7,808 nt of DNA, from assembly GCA_943331855.1 (NCBI GenBank), contig CALQNE010000168.1, positions 1 to 7,808 of the forward strand, read 5' to 3'. This DNA comes from Bordetella parapertussis. GTDB taxonomy: Bacteria; Pseudomonadota; Gammaproteobacteria; Burkholderiales; Burkholderiaceae_B. Below are positions 1 to 7,442 of the stretch, one piece after another. Under the pieces are notes generated by a model, which was not told where the DNA came from, did not search any database, and worked only from the letters and a program-made list of their open reading frames with translations. Position numbers and translations under genes: made by a program. The first letter of the stretch is position 1. Every line of letters begins with the position of its first letter.

Positions 1-1
1 G

Positions 2-568
2 AGCTTAGCGCGTGAGTTTCCTAAAAATAGTTTCACCGTTGAGGTTGCGCCGCCCAAGGCTGAAGTCAATGCGCAGCGTACTACGCGCCTCGTGTTTCCA
101 GTGACGATTCGCTGGGCGAAGGGATATCTTGAAGCCTTTGAGGCTACGGTAAAGTACATCGCGCGCGATCGTTGTATTTTGATTGCCGAGGCTGATTTTT
201 ACCGCTGCCCGTTTAACGTCCGGGTGGTAACGGGATTTTGGGATTCCAGCCAGCTATGGGGTTACCGGCTAGTTGATGCGAAGCAGGTTGATCTGATGGT
301 TAAGCAATTTCCGATGCAAATTGGGCTGGCGTTAACGCTTTACAGTACCGGTGGCGCAAGCCTAGGTCGGTATTGTTTTGATATTGACCTGTCGGGCGAT
401 AGGTCGGGGCGTGGTTATAGCGGCTCGTTGCTTAAATACTCGCGCCGTGATCGTATCGAATTGTTTAATCCAACGTATAAAACCAACGCTACCTTTAATA
501 TCGATAATATCAATGCAATTAAAGATTTGAATTCGGTAGAGGCGGAGTTGGTTCGGGTTTGTCAATAA
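2..568 (+). CDS. C-terminal part of an unrecognised protein (5' end outside window)
   Basis: The frame is open from base 2 to the TAA at 566-568 and gives 188 residues. A GTG at 92 could serve as a start, but the reading continues upstream without a stop and without a Shine-Dalgarno sequence before that GTG, so this is most simply the tail of a longer gene. I do not recognise the family. The chain alternates polar and hydrophobic residues as in beta-strand-rich proteins. It has four cysteines (visible residues 58, 69, 125 and 187), many aromatic residues, no transmembrane segment and no ATPase or helix-turn-helix motif. An exported or periplasmic domain would fit the cysteine pairs, but that is a guess. 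The 3' end is visibly AT-richer than the neighbouring genes. It converges with pabB and overlaps its last 16 codons. That the frame is a real gene is moderately likely from its length and smooth composition. Confidence 0.6.
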   Translation, partial: SLAREFPKNSFTVEVAPPKAEVNAQRTTRLVFPVTIRWAKGYLEAFEATVKYIARDRCILIAEADFYRCPFNVRVVTGFWDSSQLWGYRLVDAKQVDLMVKQFPMQIGLALTLYSTGGASLGRYCFDIDLSGDRSGRGYSGSLLKYSRRDRIELFNPTYKTNATFNIDNINAIKDLNSVEAELVRVCQ

Positions 569-1697
569 CGATGCGCGCTTTCCAGTGACATTCGTCCCAT
601 TCAAGCGCCGCGACCGAGTCGTACACAATGCCGCCCCCAACGTGATATAGGCCGCTACCGTCTTGATTGAGCAGTAGCGTGCGAATGGCGACATTCAGCG
701 AAAAGTCGCCATTCGGTGCAAGCCAGCCAATACTGCCGCAATACAAACCACGCGGTTGCGTTTCAGTTTGCTGAATACGTTTCATGGCGGCGATTTTAGG
801 CGCGCCCGTGATCGAGCCACACGGAAACAGTGCCCGCAAGATCTGTTCAAGTGAGGTCTGAGCCGCAATCGAAGCTTGAACGGTCGAGGTCATCGTCCAG
901 ACTGAGGGATATGCCTCAAGTGAGAATAAAGGCTCAGCAATCACAGTGCCCGGTGTTGCGATGCGGCCAAGATCATTGCGCAAAAGGTCTACGATCATTA
1001 GATTCTCAGCGCGATCTTTTGTGCTTGCTTGTAAGCGCTGTCCAAGTCGTTGATCTTCAAGTGGGTCGTCTGCGCGAGGGGCGGTCCCTTTCATTGGACG
1101 CGTGATGAGCGCTGTGCCGCGACGTTGCAAAAAAAGCTCTGGTGAAAATGACAGAATTGTTTGTTCATCGTCTTCGATAAACGCGGCATGTGCGCTTGGG
1201 TGTTGATTGGCGAGTTGGCGATACAGCGCTTGTGCAGATCCTTGCGTGGATACGCTCAGTGCAAAGGTGCTATTAATTTGATAGACCTCACCCTGCGCGA
1301 TCCATTCTTTTATTTTGTGAATACGCTCAAAATAATCTGCTCGCGACAGACTTGCGGTAACTGCGGTAATGCACGCCTCACTCGTAGCTGAGGGAGAAAC
1401 CAGCCTATCCCAAGGTTTTTCAATGGCGACTGAATCGAATACTAGGGCGGTTAAACGGCTATGCGGGTGGAGACGAGTTTGCGCAGTGCTTGCGGTTGGT
1501 TGCAGGGTTGGCTCAAGCCACTCACCGAGCTCATAGTCGAGCAGCAGGGCGATCCAATGCCCCGCGCTTTGTGCGGCTTGTATGGCAGCAAAGGCTGCAG
1601 GCAGCTCGGCAGAACTGCGCGCAGTAATGCGTTGGCGCAACCCAGACAAGACCTTCGCTTCGCCCGCCAGTCGATCCTCGAAGCGGCACACTGTCAC
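519..1697 (-). CDS. pabB: Aminodeoxychorismate synthase component I (PabB)
   Basis: With the glutamine amidotransferase PabA, PabB converts chorismate and glutamine-derived ammonia into 4-amino-4-deoxychorismate, the cytosolic step committing chorismate to p-aminobenzoate and folate. The chorismate-binding domain occupies about residues 118-378 of 392. Visible family motifs are GEVYQINST (136-144), FSPELF (184-189), PMKGTAPR with the lysine at 203, a stretch containing DLLRNDLGR (237-245), GSITGAPK (294-301), CGSIGW (320-325) and GGGIVYDS (354-361). K203 in P-x-KGT favours PabB over anthranilate synthase TrpE, which usually has alanine there. The N-terminal region is short compared with the ~450-residue E. 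coli enzyme, and there is no fused PabC lyase domain after the catalytic domain, only a proline-rich tail (380-389). The start is GTG; an AAGGCG lies 6 nt upstream, and the in-frame TAA of uvrA blocks any longer reading. No pabA or pabC is in the window. Co-transcription with uvrA is inferred from the 33-bp gap. Confidence 0.93.
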   Translation of the reverse strand: MTVCRFEDRLAGEAKVLSGLRQRITARSSAELPAAFAAIQAAQSAGHWIALLLDYELGEWLEPTLQPTASTAQTRLHPHSRLTALVFDSVAIEKPWDRLVSPSATSEACITAVTASLSRADYFERIHKIKEWIAQGEVYQINSTFALSVSTQGSAQALYRQLANQHPSAHAAFIEDDEQTILSFSPELFLQRRGTALITRPMKGTAPRADDPLEDQRLGQRLQASTKDRAENLMIVDLLRNDLGRIATPGTVIAEPLFSLEAYPSVWTMTSTVQASIAAQTSLEQILRALFPCGSITGAPKIAAMKRIQQTETQPRGLYCGSIGWLAPNGDFSLNVAIRTLLLNQDGSGLYHVGGGIVYDSVAALEWDECHWKARIVIDKPEPTPPLPNSNL

Positions 1698-1703
1698 GCC
1701 GCT

Positions 1704-1709
1704 CGCCTT
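1704..1709 (-). promoter_or_regulatory. Probable Shine-Dalgarno site of pabB
   Basis: On the minus strand AAGGCG lies 6 nt before the GTG at 1697, inside the 33-bp gap after the uvrA stop codon. It is a partial match to AAGGAGG and supports the GTG start over the second in-frame GTG two codons later. No promoter-like pair fits in this gap, consistent with readthrough from uvrA. Confidence 0.45.
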
Positions 1710-1730
1710 GCAATTGAAAATAGAGTGACG

Positions 1731-4700
1731 TTAAGCACGATGCATGAATTCATACAGCACTTCGCCAGTGTGCGATTTTGAACGTACTGCCATCACCTGC
1801 TCAGGCGTTCCTTCGATCACGAGCTTGCCGCCACCCGAACCGCCTTCTGGACCTAAATCCAGAAGCCAATCGGCCTCAGCAATGATGTCAAGATTATGCT
1901 CAATGACTACGACCGTATTGCCCGCCTCAACAAGTCGGTGGAGTACGCGAATCAGTTTTTCGACATCGGCCATCGATAAGCCAACCGTGGGTTCATCCAA
2001 AACGTAAAGAGTATGTGGCAGGCGTGAGGCGCGTCCGGTCGTGATCACACCCTCGGTCATACGCGCTTTAGCGAGCTCGGTGACTAACTTGATACGTTGA
2101 GCCTCGCCGCCCGAAAGTGTTGGAGAGGGCTGGCCGAGCGTTATGTAGCCAAGTCCTACGTCTTGCATCAATTGAAGCGGATGACGAATTTTTGGATGGG
2201 CTGCAAAGTAACCAATGGCGTCATCGACTTCAAGCGATAGTACGGCGCCAGCATGTTTTTCACGCATTCGTACGCCGAGTGTATCGGTATTGAAGCGGGC
2301 GCCACTGCAGGCATCGCACGGAACCTTAATATCAGGCAAAAAACTCATCTCAAGCGTGCGCATACCCTGACCTTCACACAATGGGCAGCGGCCATCGCCG
2401 GTGTTGAATGAAAATCTTCCGGCACCCCAACCCCGAATGCGGGCTTCTTGCGTTTCTGCAAACTGTTTACGCACGTCATCCCAAAAACCGATATAGGTTG
2501 CGGGGCATGAGCGAGGCGTCTTGCCGATCGGGGTTTGATCAACTTCAAGAACACGATCGATTGTCTGCCAACCTTCAATGCTTTCACAACCGTGCCATTT
2601 CGGATCGCCACGCACAGAGACCGCGGCACCCAAGTTATCGAGCAGCACCTCGCGCGCCAGGGTTGATTTTCCTGATCCAGACACGCCGGTCACGACGCTT
2701 AAGCGTCCGATCGGAAAGCGCGCATTGATATGGCGCAGATTATGTAATTTTGCACCTTTGACGACAATCATTGGCGTATCTTTGGCAATCGGTCGGCGCG
2801 GCTGCAGGGGGTGTGCGAGCGGATTTTTTAGATATTGACCGGTCGTGGATTCGGGCGCGTTCATTAGATCTTGCAAGCTGCCTTGTGCCACCACACGTCC
2901 GCCTCGAATGCCGGCGCCAGGGCCAATATCAATGATATGTTCCGCGCGACGAATCGTGTCGTCATCGTGTTCAACCACAACTAAGGTATTGCCATTTTTT
3001 TCAAGGCGCGACAAGGCGCCAAGCAAAATCCGATTGTCGCGTGGGTGCAAACCAATCGTTGGCTCGTCCAGAACATAGCAGACACCTTGCATGTTTGAGC
3101 CGAGTTGTGCAGCAAGGCGAATGCGCTGCGCTTCGCCACCGGAAAGCGTAGGTGCTGCCCGATCGAGCGCAAGATAACCTAGACCAACCTCTTGCATAAA
3201 TTGCAGGCGACCACGAATTTCAGAAAGAATATCCCGTGCAATTTCAGCATCGCGACCACGTAGTACCAGTGCTGTAAAAAAAGTATGGGCATCAGAGACG
3301 GCCAGGCCCGCGAGCTCGGCAATCGATTTGTCGCGCCACAATACGGCGCGCGAAGTCGGATTTAAGCGCGCGCCATGACAACTGGTGCAGGGGGTGGCTT
3401 CACCTTCGTACCACGCGTTCCAGGCTGTTTCTTCGCCTGTTTGTTCTTCATCAAACCCCTGTAGTTTTAAGCCAGTACCAAAACAGCTGTGACACCAGCC
3501 GTGTTTAGAGTTGTACGAGAACATGCGGGGATCGGGTTCTGGAAAACTTGTGCCGCAGCTCGGGCAGGCGCGCTTCACAGAAAAATGCGTTTGATCGAGC
3601 TTGGCCGACATATCGGCGTGCAGGCGATCAAGCGACCAAACGACGCTCATGACGCCTTGACCATGTTCGAGCGCACTGCGCACACCTTCACGTAACTGCG
3701 CTTCGTTGTCGGTGCCGACCACTAGGTCAGCAACAGGTAGTTCAATCGTGTGTTCTTTAAAGCGATCCAGACGCGGCCACTTTGCGGTAGGGATAAAGGC
3801 CTCGTCTACACGTAGATGCGTAAAACCTTTACCGGCCGCCCATTTTGCCAGGTCGGTATAAAAACCTTTACGTGCGGTGACCAGCGGTGCCAACAGGCCA
3901 ATCCGCTGACCCTTGTGATCGCGCATAATACGCGCCACGATCTGATCAGCACTTTGTGGTTCGACGCTCACGTGACACTGGGGGCACATCTGCGTGCCAA
4001 GCTTCATGTACAGCAAGCGTAAAAAGTGATGAATCTCAGTCATCGTCGCAACGGTTGATTTTCGGCCACCGCGACTGGTGCGTTGCTCGATGGCAACGGT
4101 AGGGGGGATACCAAAAATGGCGTCGACGTCGGGCTTGCCCGCCGGCTGCACGATCGCGCGTGCATAGGCGTTTAAGGATTCAAGATAGCGCCGTTGGCCC
4201 TCATTAAATAAGATATCAAACGCGAGCGTGGATTTGCCCGAGCCTGATACACCCGTAATGACTGTGAACTTGTCATGGGGAATACTGACGCTGATGTTTT
4301 TAAGATTGTGCTCGCGCGCATGCAAAATATCGATACTCGTTGCAGCGCGACGCTTTTCTTTTAAGACTGTTTGTAGTGAACGACCTAAAGGTACGCTTGT
4401 ATTGGGTTCGAGTAAACGCAAGGCGACTGCACGTGGATCATCGGCAACGTCATGCGCTGCTGCAGAAGTACCAATTGCGTCTGGCGTCATGGCCACAGCA
4501 TATTCGCGTAAAGCAGCGCCCGTGTGCGAAGTTGGATGCGCCATGATTTGTTCAGGGCTGCCTGAAACAATGATCTCACCACCAGCGTCACCACCCTCAG
4601 GTCCTAAATCAATGACCCAATCTGCGGCGCGAATCACGTCCAAGTTATGTTCAATGATCAGTAGCGTATGGCCCGCGCCTAGTAATTTTCTGAAGGCGCG

Positions 4701-7391
4701 CATCAAGCGCGCAACGTCGTCAAAATGCAAACCAGTGGTCGGTTCGTCGAATAAAAATAGGCTTCCTTTTTTAGCAAGTTTGGCCGTTGAAATTCCGCTA
4801 CGCGCGGCTTCAGCTAAGTGGCCTGCGAGCTTTAAGCGTTGCGCCTCGCCGCCAGATAGTGTGGGTACCGGCTGGCCAAGCTTGACGTATTCAAGCCCAA
4901 CGTCTTCAAGCGGTGCCAAACCGAGTTGCACGTCGCGCAAGCCCTTAAAAAATTCAAGTGCCTCTGAAACGGTCATGTCGAGTACGGCATCGATTGAGGC
5001 GCGTCTGCCTAAGTGCTCAATTTCGACCTCACGTACTTCAGGTCGAAAGCGCTTGCCATCGCAGTCTGGGCAGCGGATATAGACGTCGGATAAAAACTGC
5101 ATTTCGACATGTTCGAAGCCAGTGCCGCCGCAGGTGGGGCAGCGCCCGTCACCACTATTAAAGCTGAACGTACCGGCGGTGTAGCCCCGCTCGCGTGCGA
5201 CCGGTGCTTGAGAAAACAGCTTACGAATTGGATCAAACGCGCCAACATAGCTGGCAGGATTTGAGCGCGCGGTTTTGCCAATCTGCGCCTGGTTGACCAT
5301 CACAACGTCGGCGAGTTGCTCCGCGCCTAGAATCCGATCAAAGGCGCCAGGTGATTCTGTTGGCTTACCCATGATCTTCAGTAAACCTGGGTAGAGCACA
5401 TCCTGGATTAACGTTGATTTGCCCGAGCCCGATACGCCGGTGACACAGACTAAACGACCAAGTGGGATCTCGATCGATACATTTTTAAGATTATTGGCGG
5501 TGACGCCTTCAAGTAGCAAGCGGGGGGTGTTGGCTGATACGGGCAATGGTCGCGGCGCCTCGACCTTCATGCGTCCGCCCATGTATTTTCCGGTGAGCGT
5601 TGTCGCGTCTCGCAGTGCAAGAGGTGTACCGTCAAACACGATTTGACCGCCGCGTTCGCCTGGACCCGGGCCTACATCAATCACGCGGTCGGCAGCGATC
5701 ATGACCTGTGGATCATGCTCGACCACCACCAAGGTGTTGCCCGCATCGCGTAAGCGGTGCATGACTTCGACGACACGATGAATATCGCGAGGATGCAGAC
5801 CGATCGAAGGTTCATCCAGCACAAATAAAGTGTTCACCAATGAGGTGCCCAAAGCAGTGGTCAAATTGATTCGCTGCACCTCACCACCCGAGAGCGTGCG
5901 GCTCTGACGATCGAGCGTGAGATATCCCAGGCCCACATCACACAAAAACTTGAGTCGTGCGCGCACTTCGGTCAATACCAGATCCATGGCTGCGTCCAAG
6001 CCGCCCTCAAACTTAAGCGTATCGGCAAACGCACGCAATTGAATAATCGGTGTCAACATCAAATCTTGAATCGATTTGTGTTCGATTTTCCAGAGCAGGG
6101 CGTCGGGTTTTAAGCGGGCGCCATGACAGGTTGGGCAAGGGGTGTAGCTGCGGTACTTTGAGAGCAAGACCCGTACATGCATTTTGTATGACTTGGTTTC
6201 AAGCCAGTTAAAGAATTTTTGTACGCCGTACCATTGGGTTTTCCAGGCGCCGCTGCCGCCTTTCCACAGTGGGTCACCATCCAGGACCCAGTCTTTATGC
6301 TCTTGGGGCAAATGACGCCAAGGTGTGTTCACCGATACGTTGGCGCGCTTGGCGTACTTCAGCATTTCTTCATGACACTCTTTGTAACTGGGTGTCTGCC
6401 AGGGCTTGACCGCACCGTCCTCCAACGTTTTGTTTTCGTCCGGAATCACGAGGCCAAAATCAATGCCGATCACGCGGCCAAATCCACGACAGGCTTCGCA
6501 GGCTCCCAGAGGCGAGTTAAACGAAAACGTGCTGGGTAGTGGGTCGCTATAACTGATGTTGCAGTCGGCGCAGTGCAGCTTATCGCTGAATTTCCAGACG
6601 TCGGTATCGGCACCCTCTTGATCAAGCGCATGCACCGAGATCAGACCATTGCCCATCTTGAGCGCAATGTCGAGCGCTTCCATCACGCGAGAGGCTTCGG
6701 CACCTTCAAAACGGAAGCGGTCTTGTATGACGCGGAGCGTGCGTAATAACGGTGAAAGCGTGGCTGATTTTTTTGAAACTTTTTTTAATGGCTTGGATGG
6801 TTTGGCTGCAATCGCGTCGCCGACTTGCGTTGGATTTTCATCCGCGTGTACGCGGGTGTAGCCCTGTTGATCGAGAAAGCCACGCACTTCCTCTTCAGTA
6901 AAGTTCAAGGGCACTTGAACCGGAAAAGTGACGACGAGACGAGGATCACCCGCTTTGGCAGCACGCTGGCCAATTGCAGCAAAGATCGACGCGGTACTGT
7001 CGCGACAGACCGACTGACCACAGCCGCGGCAGGTCAACTGCGCGCCTCGCGCGAAGAGCAGCTTTAGATGGTCGTTGAGTTCGGTCATGGTGCCGACGGT
7101 GCTACGAGAACTGCGCACCGGGTTCGTCTGGTCGATCGCGATTGCAGGCAAGATCCCTTCAATGCGGTCGACAACGGGCTTATCCATCCGATCTAAAAAT
7201 TGACGCGCGTAGGGAGAGAAGGTTTCAACGTAGCGTCGTTGCCCTTCTGCGTAGAGTGTGTCAAAGGCCAGTGAACTCTTGCCCGAGCCGCTCACACCGG
7301 TGATCACCGTTAAATCGCCGGTATTTAGCGTGAGGTCAAGATTTTTGAGATTGTTCTGGCGCGCGCCAGTAATGCGTATCGTTGGGTTCAT
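1731..7391 (-). CDS. uvrA: Fused tandem UvrA: double-length excinuclease ABC subunit A-type ATPase
   Basis: UvrA dimers find DNA lesions and load UvrB in nucleotide excision repair. This 1886-residue chain (ordinary UvrA is about 940) holds two UvrA copies, 1-965 and 1019-1886, joined by a 50-residue linker. All four nucleotide-binding domains are complete. Walker A GVSGSGKS is at 32-39, 652-659, 1047-1054 and 1569-1576. LSGGE is at 500, 845, 1416 and 1759. Walker B Asp-Glu is at 526-527, 882-883, 1442-1443 and 1799-1800. Glu-His switches are at 558, 914, 1474 and 1831. Four-cysteine zinc modules are at 274/277/298/301, 751/754/774/777, 1276/1279/1300/1303 and 1669/1672/1692/1695; extra CxxC pairs are at 121, 419, 1136 and 1335. 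The halves differ: the insertion domain (about 309-417) is reduced to about 30 residues in the second half, and the UvrB-binding region is canonical only in the second. The ATG matches the usual UvrA N-terminus (IRITGARQNNLKN); an in-frame TAA lies 8 codons upstream, and no Shine-Dalgarno sequence is visible. Fused UvrAs are known in Chlamydiae; in a host with a normal uvrA this copy may be accessory. Confidence 0.95.
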   Translation of the reverse strand: MNPTIRITGARQNNLKNLDLTLNTGDLTVITGVSGSGKSSLAFDTLYAEGQRRYVETFSPYARQFLDRMDKPVVDRIEGILPAIAIDQTNPVRSSRSTVGTMTELNDHLKLLFARGAQLTCRGCGQSVCRDSTASIFAAIGQRAAKAGDPRLVVTFPVQVPLNFTEEEVRGFLDQQGYTRVHADENPTQVGDAIAAKPSKPLKKVSKKSATLSPLLRTLRVIQDRFRFEGAEASRVMEALDIALKMGNGLISVHALDQEGADTDVWKFSDKLHCADCNISYSDPLPSTFSFNSPLGACEACRGFGRVIGIDFGLVIPDENKTLEDGAVKPWQTPSYKECHEEMLKYAKRANVSVNTPWRHLPQEHKDWVLDGDPLWKGGSGAWKTQWYGVQKFFNWLETKSYKMHVRVLLSKYRSYTPCPTCHGARLKPDALLWKIEHKSIQDLMLTPIIQLRAFADTLKFEGGLDAAMDLVLTEVRARLKFLCDVGLGYLTLDRQSRTLSGGEVQRINLTTALGTSLVNTLFVLDEPSIGLHPRDIHRVVEVMHRLRDAGNTLVVVEHDPQVMIAADRVIDVGPGPGERGGQIVFDGTPLALRDATTLTGKYMGGRMKVEAPRPLPVSANTPRLLLEGVTANNLKNVSIEIPLGRLVCVTGVSGSGKSTLIQDVLYPGLLKIMGKPTESPGAFDRILGAEQLADVVMVNQAQIGKTARSNPASYVGAFDPIRKLFSQAPVARERGYTAGTFSFNSGDGRCPTCGGTGFEHVEMQFLSDVYIRCPDCDGKRFRPEVREVEIEHLGRRASIDAVLDMTVSEALEFFKGLRDVQLGLAPLEDVGLEYVKLGQPVPTLSGGEAQRLKLAGHLAEAARSGISTAKLAKKGSLFLFDEPTTGLHFDDVARLMRAFRKLLGAGHTLLIIEHNLDVIRAADWVIDLGPEGGDAGGEIIVSGSPEQIMAHPTSHTGAALREYAVAMTPDAIGTSAAAHDVADDPRAVALRLLEPNTSVPLGRSLQTVLKEKRRAATSIDILHAREHNLKNISVSIPHDKFTVITGVSGSGKSTLAFDILFNEGQRRYLESLNAYARAIVQPAGKPDVDAIFGIPPTVAIEQRTSRGGRKSTVATMTEIHHFLRLLYMKLGTQMCPQCHVSVEPQSADQIVARIMRDHKGQRIGLLAPLVTARKGFYTDLAKWAAGKGFTHLRVDEAFIPTAKWPRLDRFKEHTIELPVADLVVGTDNEAQLREGVRSALEHGQGVMSVVWSLDRLHADMSAKLDQTHFSVKRACPSCGTSFPEPDPRMFSYNSKHGWCHSCFGTGLKLQGFDEEQTGEETAWNAWYEGEATPCTSCHGARLNPTSRAVLWRDKSIAELAGLAVSDAHTFFTALVLRGRDAEIARDILSEIRGRLQFMQEVGLGYLALDRAAPTLSGGEAQRIRLAAQLGSNMQGVCYVLDEPTIGLHPRDNRILLGALSRLEKNGNTLVVVEHDDDTIRRAEHIIDIGPGAGIRGGRVVAQGSLQDLMNAPESTTGQYLKNPLAHPLQPRRPIAKDTPMIVVKGAKLHNLRHINARFPIGRLSVVTGVSGSGKSTLAREVLLDNLGAAVSVRGDPKWHGCESIEGWQTIDRVLEVDQTPIGKTPRSCPATYIGFWDDVRKQFAETQEARIRGWGAGRFSFNTGDGRCPLCEGQGMRTLEMSFLPDIKVPCDACSGARFNTDTLGVRMREKHAGAVLSLEVDDAIGYFAAHPKIRHPLQLMQDVGLGYITLGQPSPTLSGGEAQRIKLVTELAKARMTEGVITTGRASRLPHTLYVLDEPTVGLSMADVEKLIRVLHRLVEAGNTVVVIEHNLDIIAEADWLLDLGPEGGSGGGKLVIEGTPEQVMAVRSKSHTGEVLYEFMHRA
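1734..4337 (-). other. C-terminal UvrA half (residues 1019-1886)
   Basis: This half carries two nucleotide-binding domains, a canonical-looking UvrB-binding region (about 1140-1275, with LLAPLVTARKG and LDRFKEHTIELPV closely resembling the corresponding part of E. coli UvrA), and two four-cysteine zinc modules. Only 31 residues separate the first module (C1303) from the following CxxC (C1335), against 117 in the first half (C301 to C419), so the DNA-contacting insertion domain is essentially absent. The last nucleotide-binding domain has GLS (S1806) where the other three have GLH. Confidence 0.85.
4338..4493 (-). other. Interhalf linker (residues 967-1018)
   Basis: After the conserved end of the first half (HTGAALREYA) comes about 50 residues rich in Ala, Asp and Arg without any UvrA motif. 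The second copy then begins at IDILHAREHNLKN (1020-1032), the equivalent of the family N-terminus. The linker ends in a basic KEKRR patch (1011-1015). It is probably flexible and lets the two halves pack as the two subunits of an ordinary UvrA dimer do; this is inference. Confidence 0.75.
4497..7391 (-). other. N-terminal UvrA half (residues 1-965)
   Basis: This half has both nucleotide-binding domains, both zinc modules and a full-length insertion domain (about 309-417, rich in Trp, Lys and His). The stretch at 131-270, where the UvrB-binding domain should be, is poorly conserved. It lacks an equivalent of the LAP-x-x-x-x-RKG motif seen in the second half and carries a lysine-rich insert at about 198-208. 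The first signature reads LSGGEVQRINL rather than the usual LSGGEAQR. Confidence 0.85.
6768..6786 (-). repeat. Twin A7 homopolymer runs in the uvrA coding strand
   Basis: Two seven-adenine runs on the coding strand (6786-6780 and 6774-6768) are separated by only GTTTC. In the reading frame both are A_AAA_AAA, encoding Lys203-Lys204 and Lys207-Lys208 of the lysine-rich insert. Such runs are prone to polymerase or ribosome slippage. Confidence 0.9.
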
Positions 7392-7397
7392 GCTGCA

Positions 7398-7403
7398 ATC
7401 ATA
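7398..7403 (-). promoter_or_regulatory. Candidate -10 box of uvrA, possibly giving a leaderless mRNA
   Basis: On the minus strand TATGAT (five of six to TATAAT) lies exactly 6 nt before the uvrA ATG, so transcription would start at or next to the A of ATG. No Shine-Dalgarno sequence precedes the ATG (only GATTGCAGC), which fits a leaderless transcript. No convincing -35 box is present at 16-18 bp, so this is tentative. A true promoter further upstream, nearer 7420-7450, is also possible. Confidence 0.3.
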
Positions 7404-7442
7404 AAGCGACTGTTAAACGAACTTGGGTTCACTGGCGAATAT

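Noticed and set aside
92..568. Complete 158-residue gene starting at the GTG at 92
   Set aside because: The frame runs open from base 2 with similar composition, and no Shine-Dalgarno sequence precedes the GTG, so a gene truncated by the window edge is simpler.
519..1697. PabB-PabC fusion or anthranilate synthase TrpE
   Set aside because: The chain ends about 14 residues after the chorismate-binding domain, so there is no lyase domain. The P-x-KGT lysine (K203) points to PabB rather than TrpE.
3489..4022. Short + strand open frames of about 68 codons
   Set aside because: They lie opposite conserved uvrA zinc and UvrB-binding coding regions, have no start signals, and show no recognisable motif.
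4228..5082. A 284-codon open frame on the + strand opposite the middle of uvrA
   Set aside because: It is antisense to the conserved signature, Walker B and zinc-module regions of uvrA, is rich in Ser, Pro and Arg as shadow frames are, and has no Shine-Dalgarno sequence or family motif.
1731..7391. Assembly artefact: two uvrA copies collapsed into a false fusion
   Set aside because: The halves are only distantly similar in protein sequence, differ in domain content and are joined by an in-frame linker, which an assembly error would not create.
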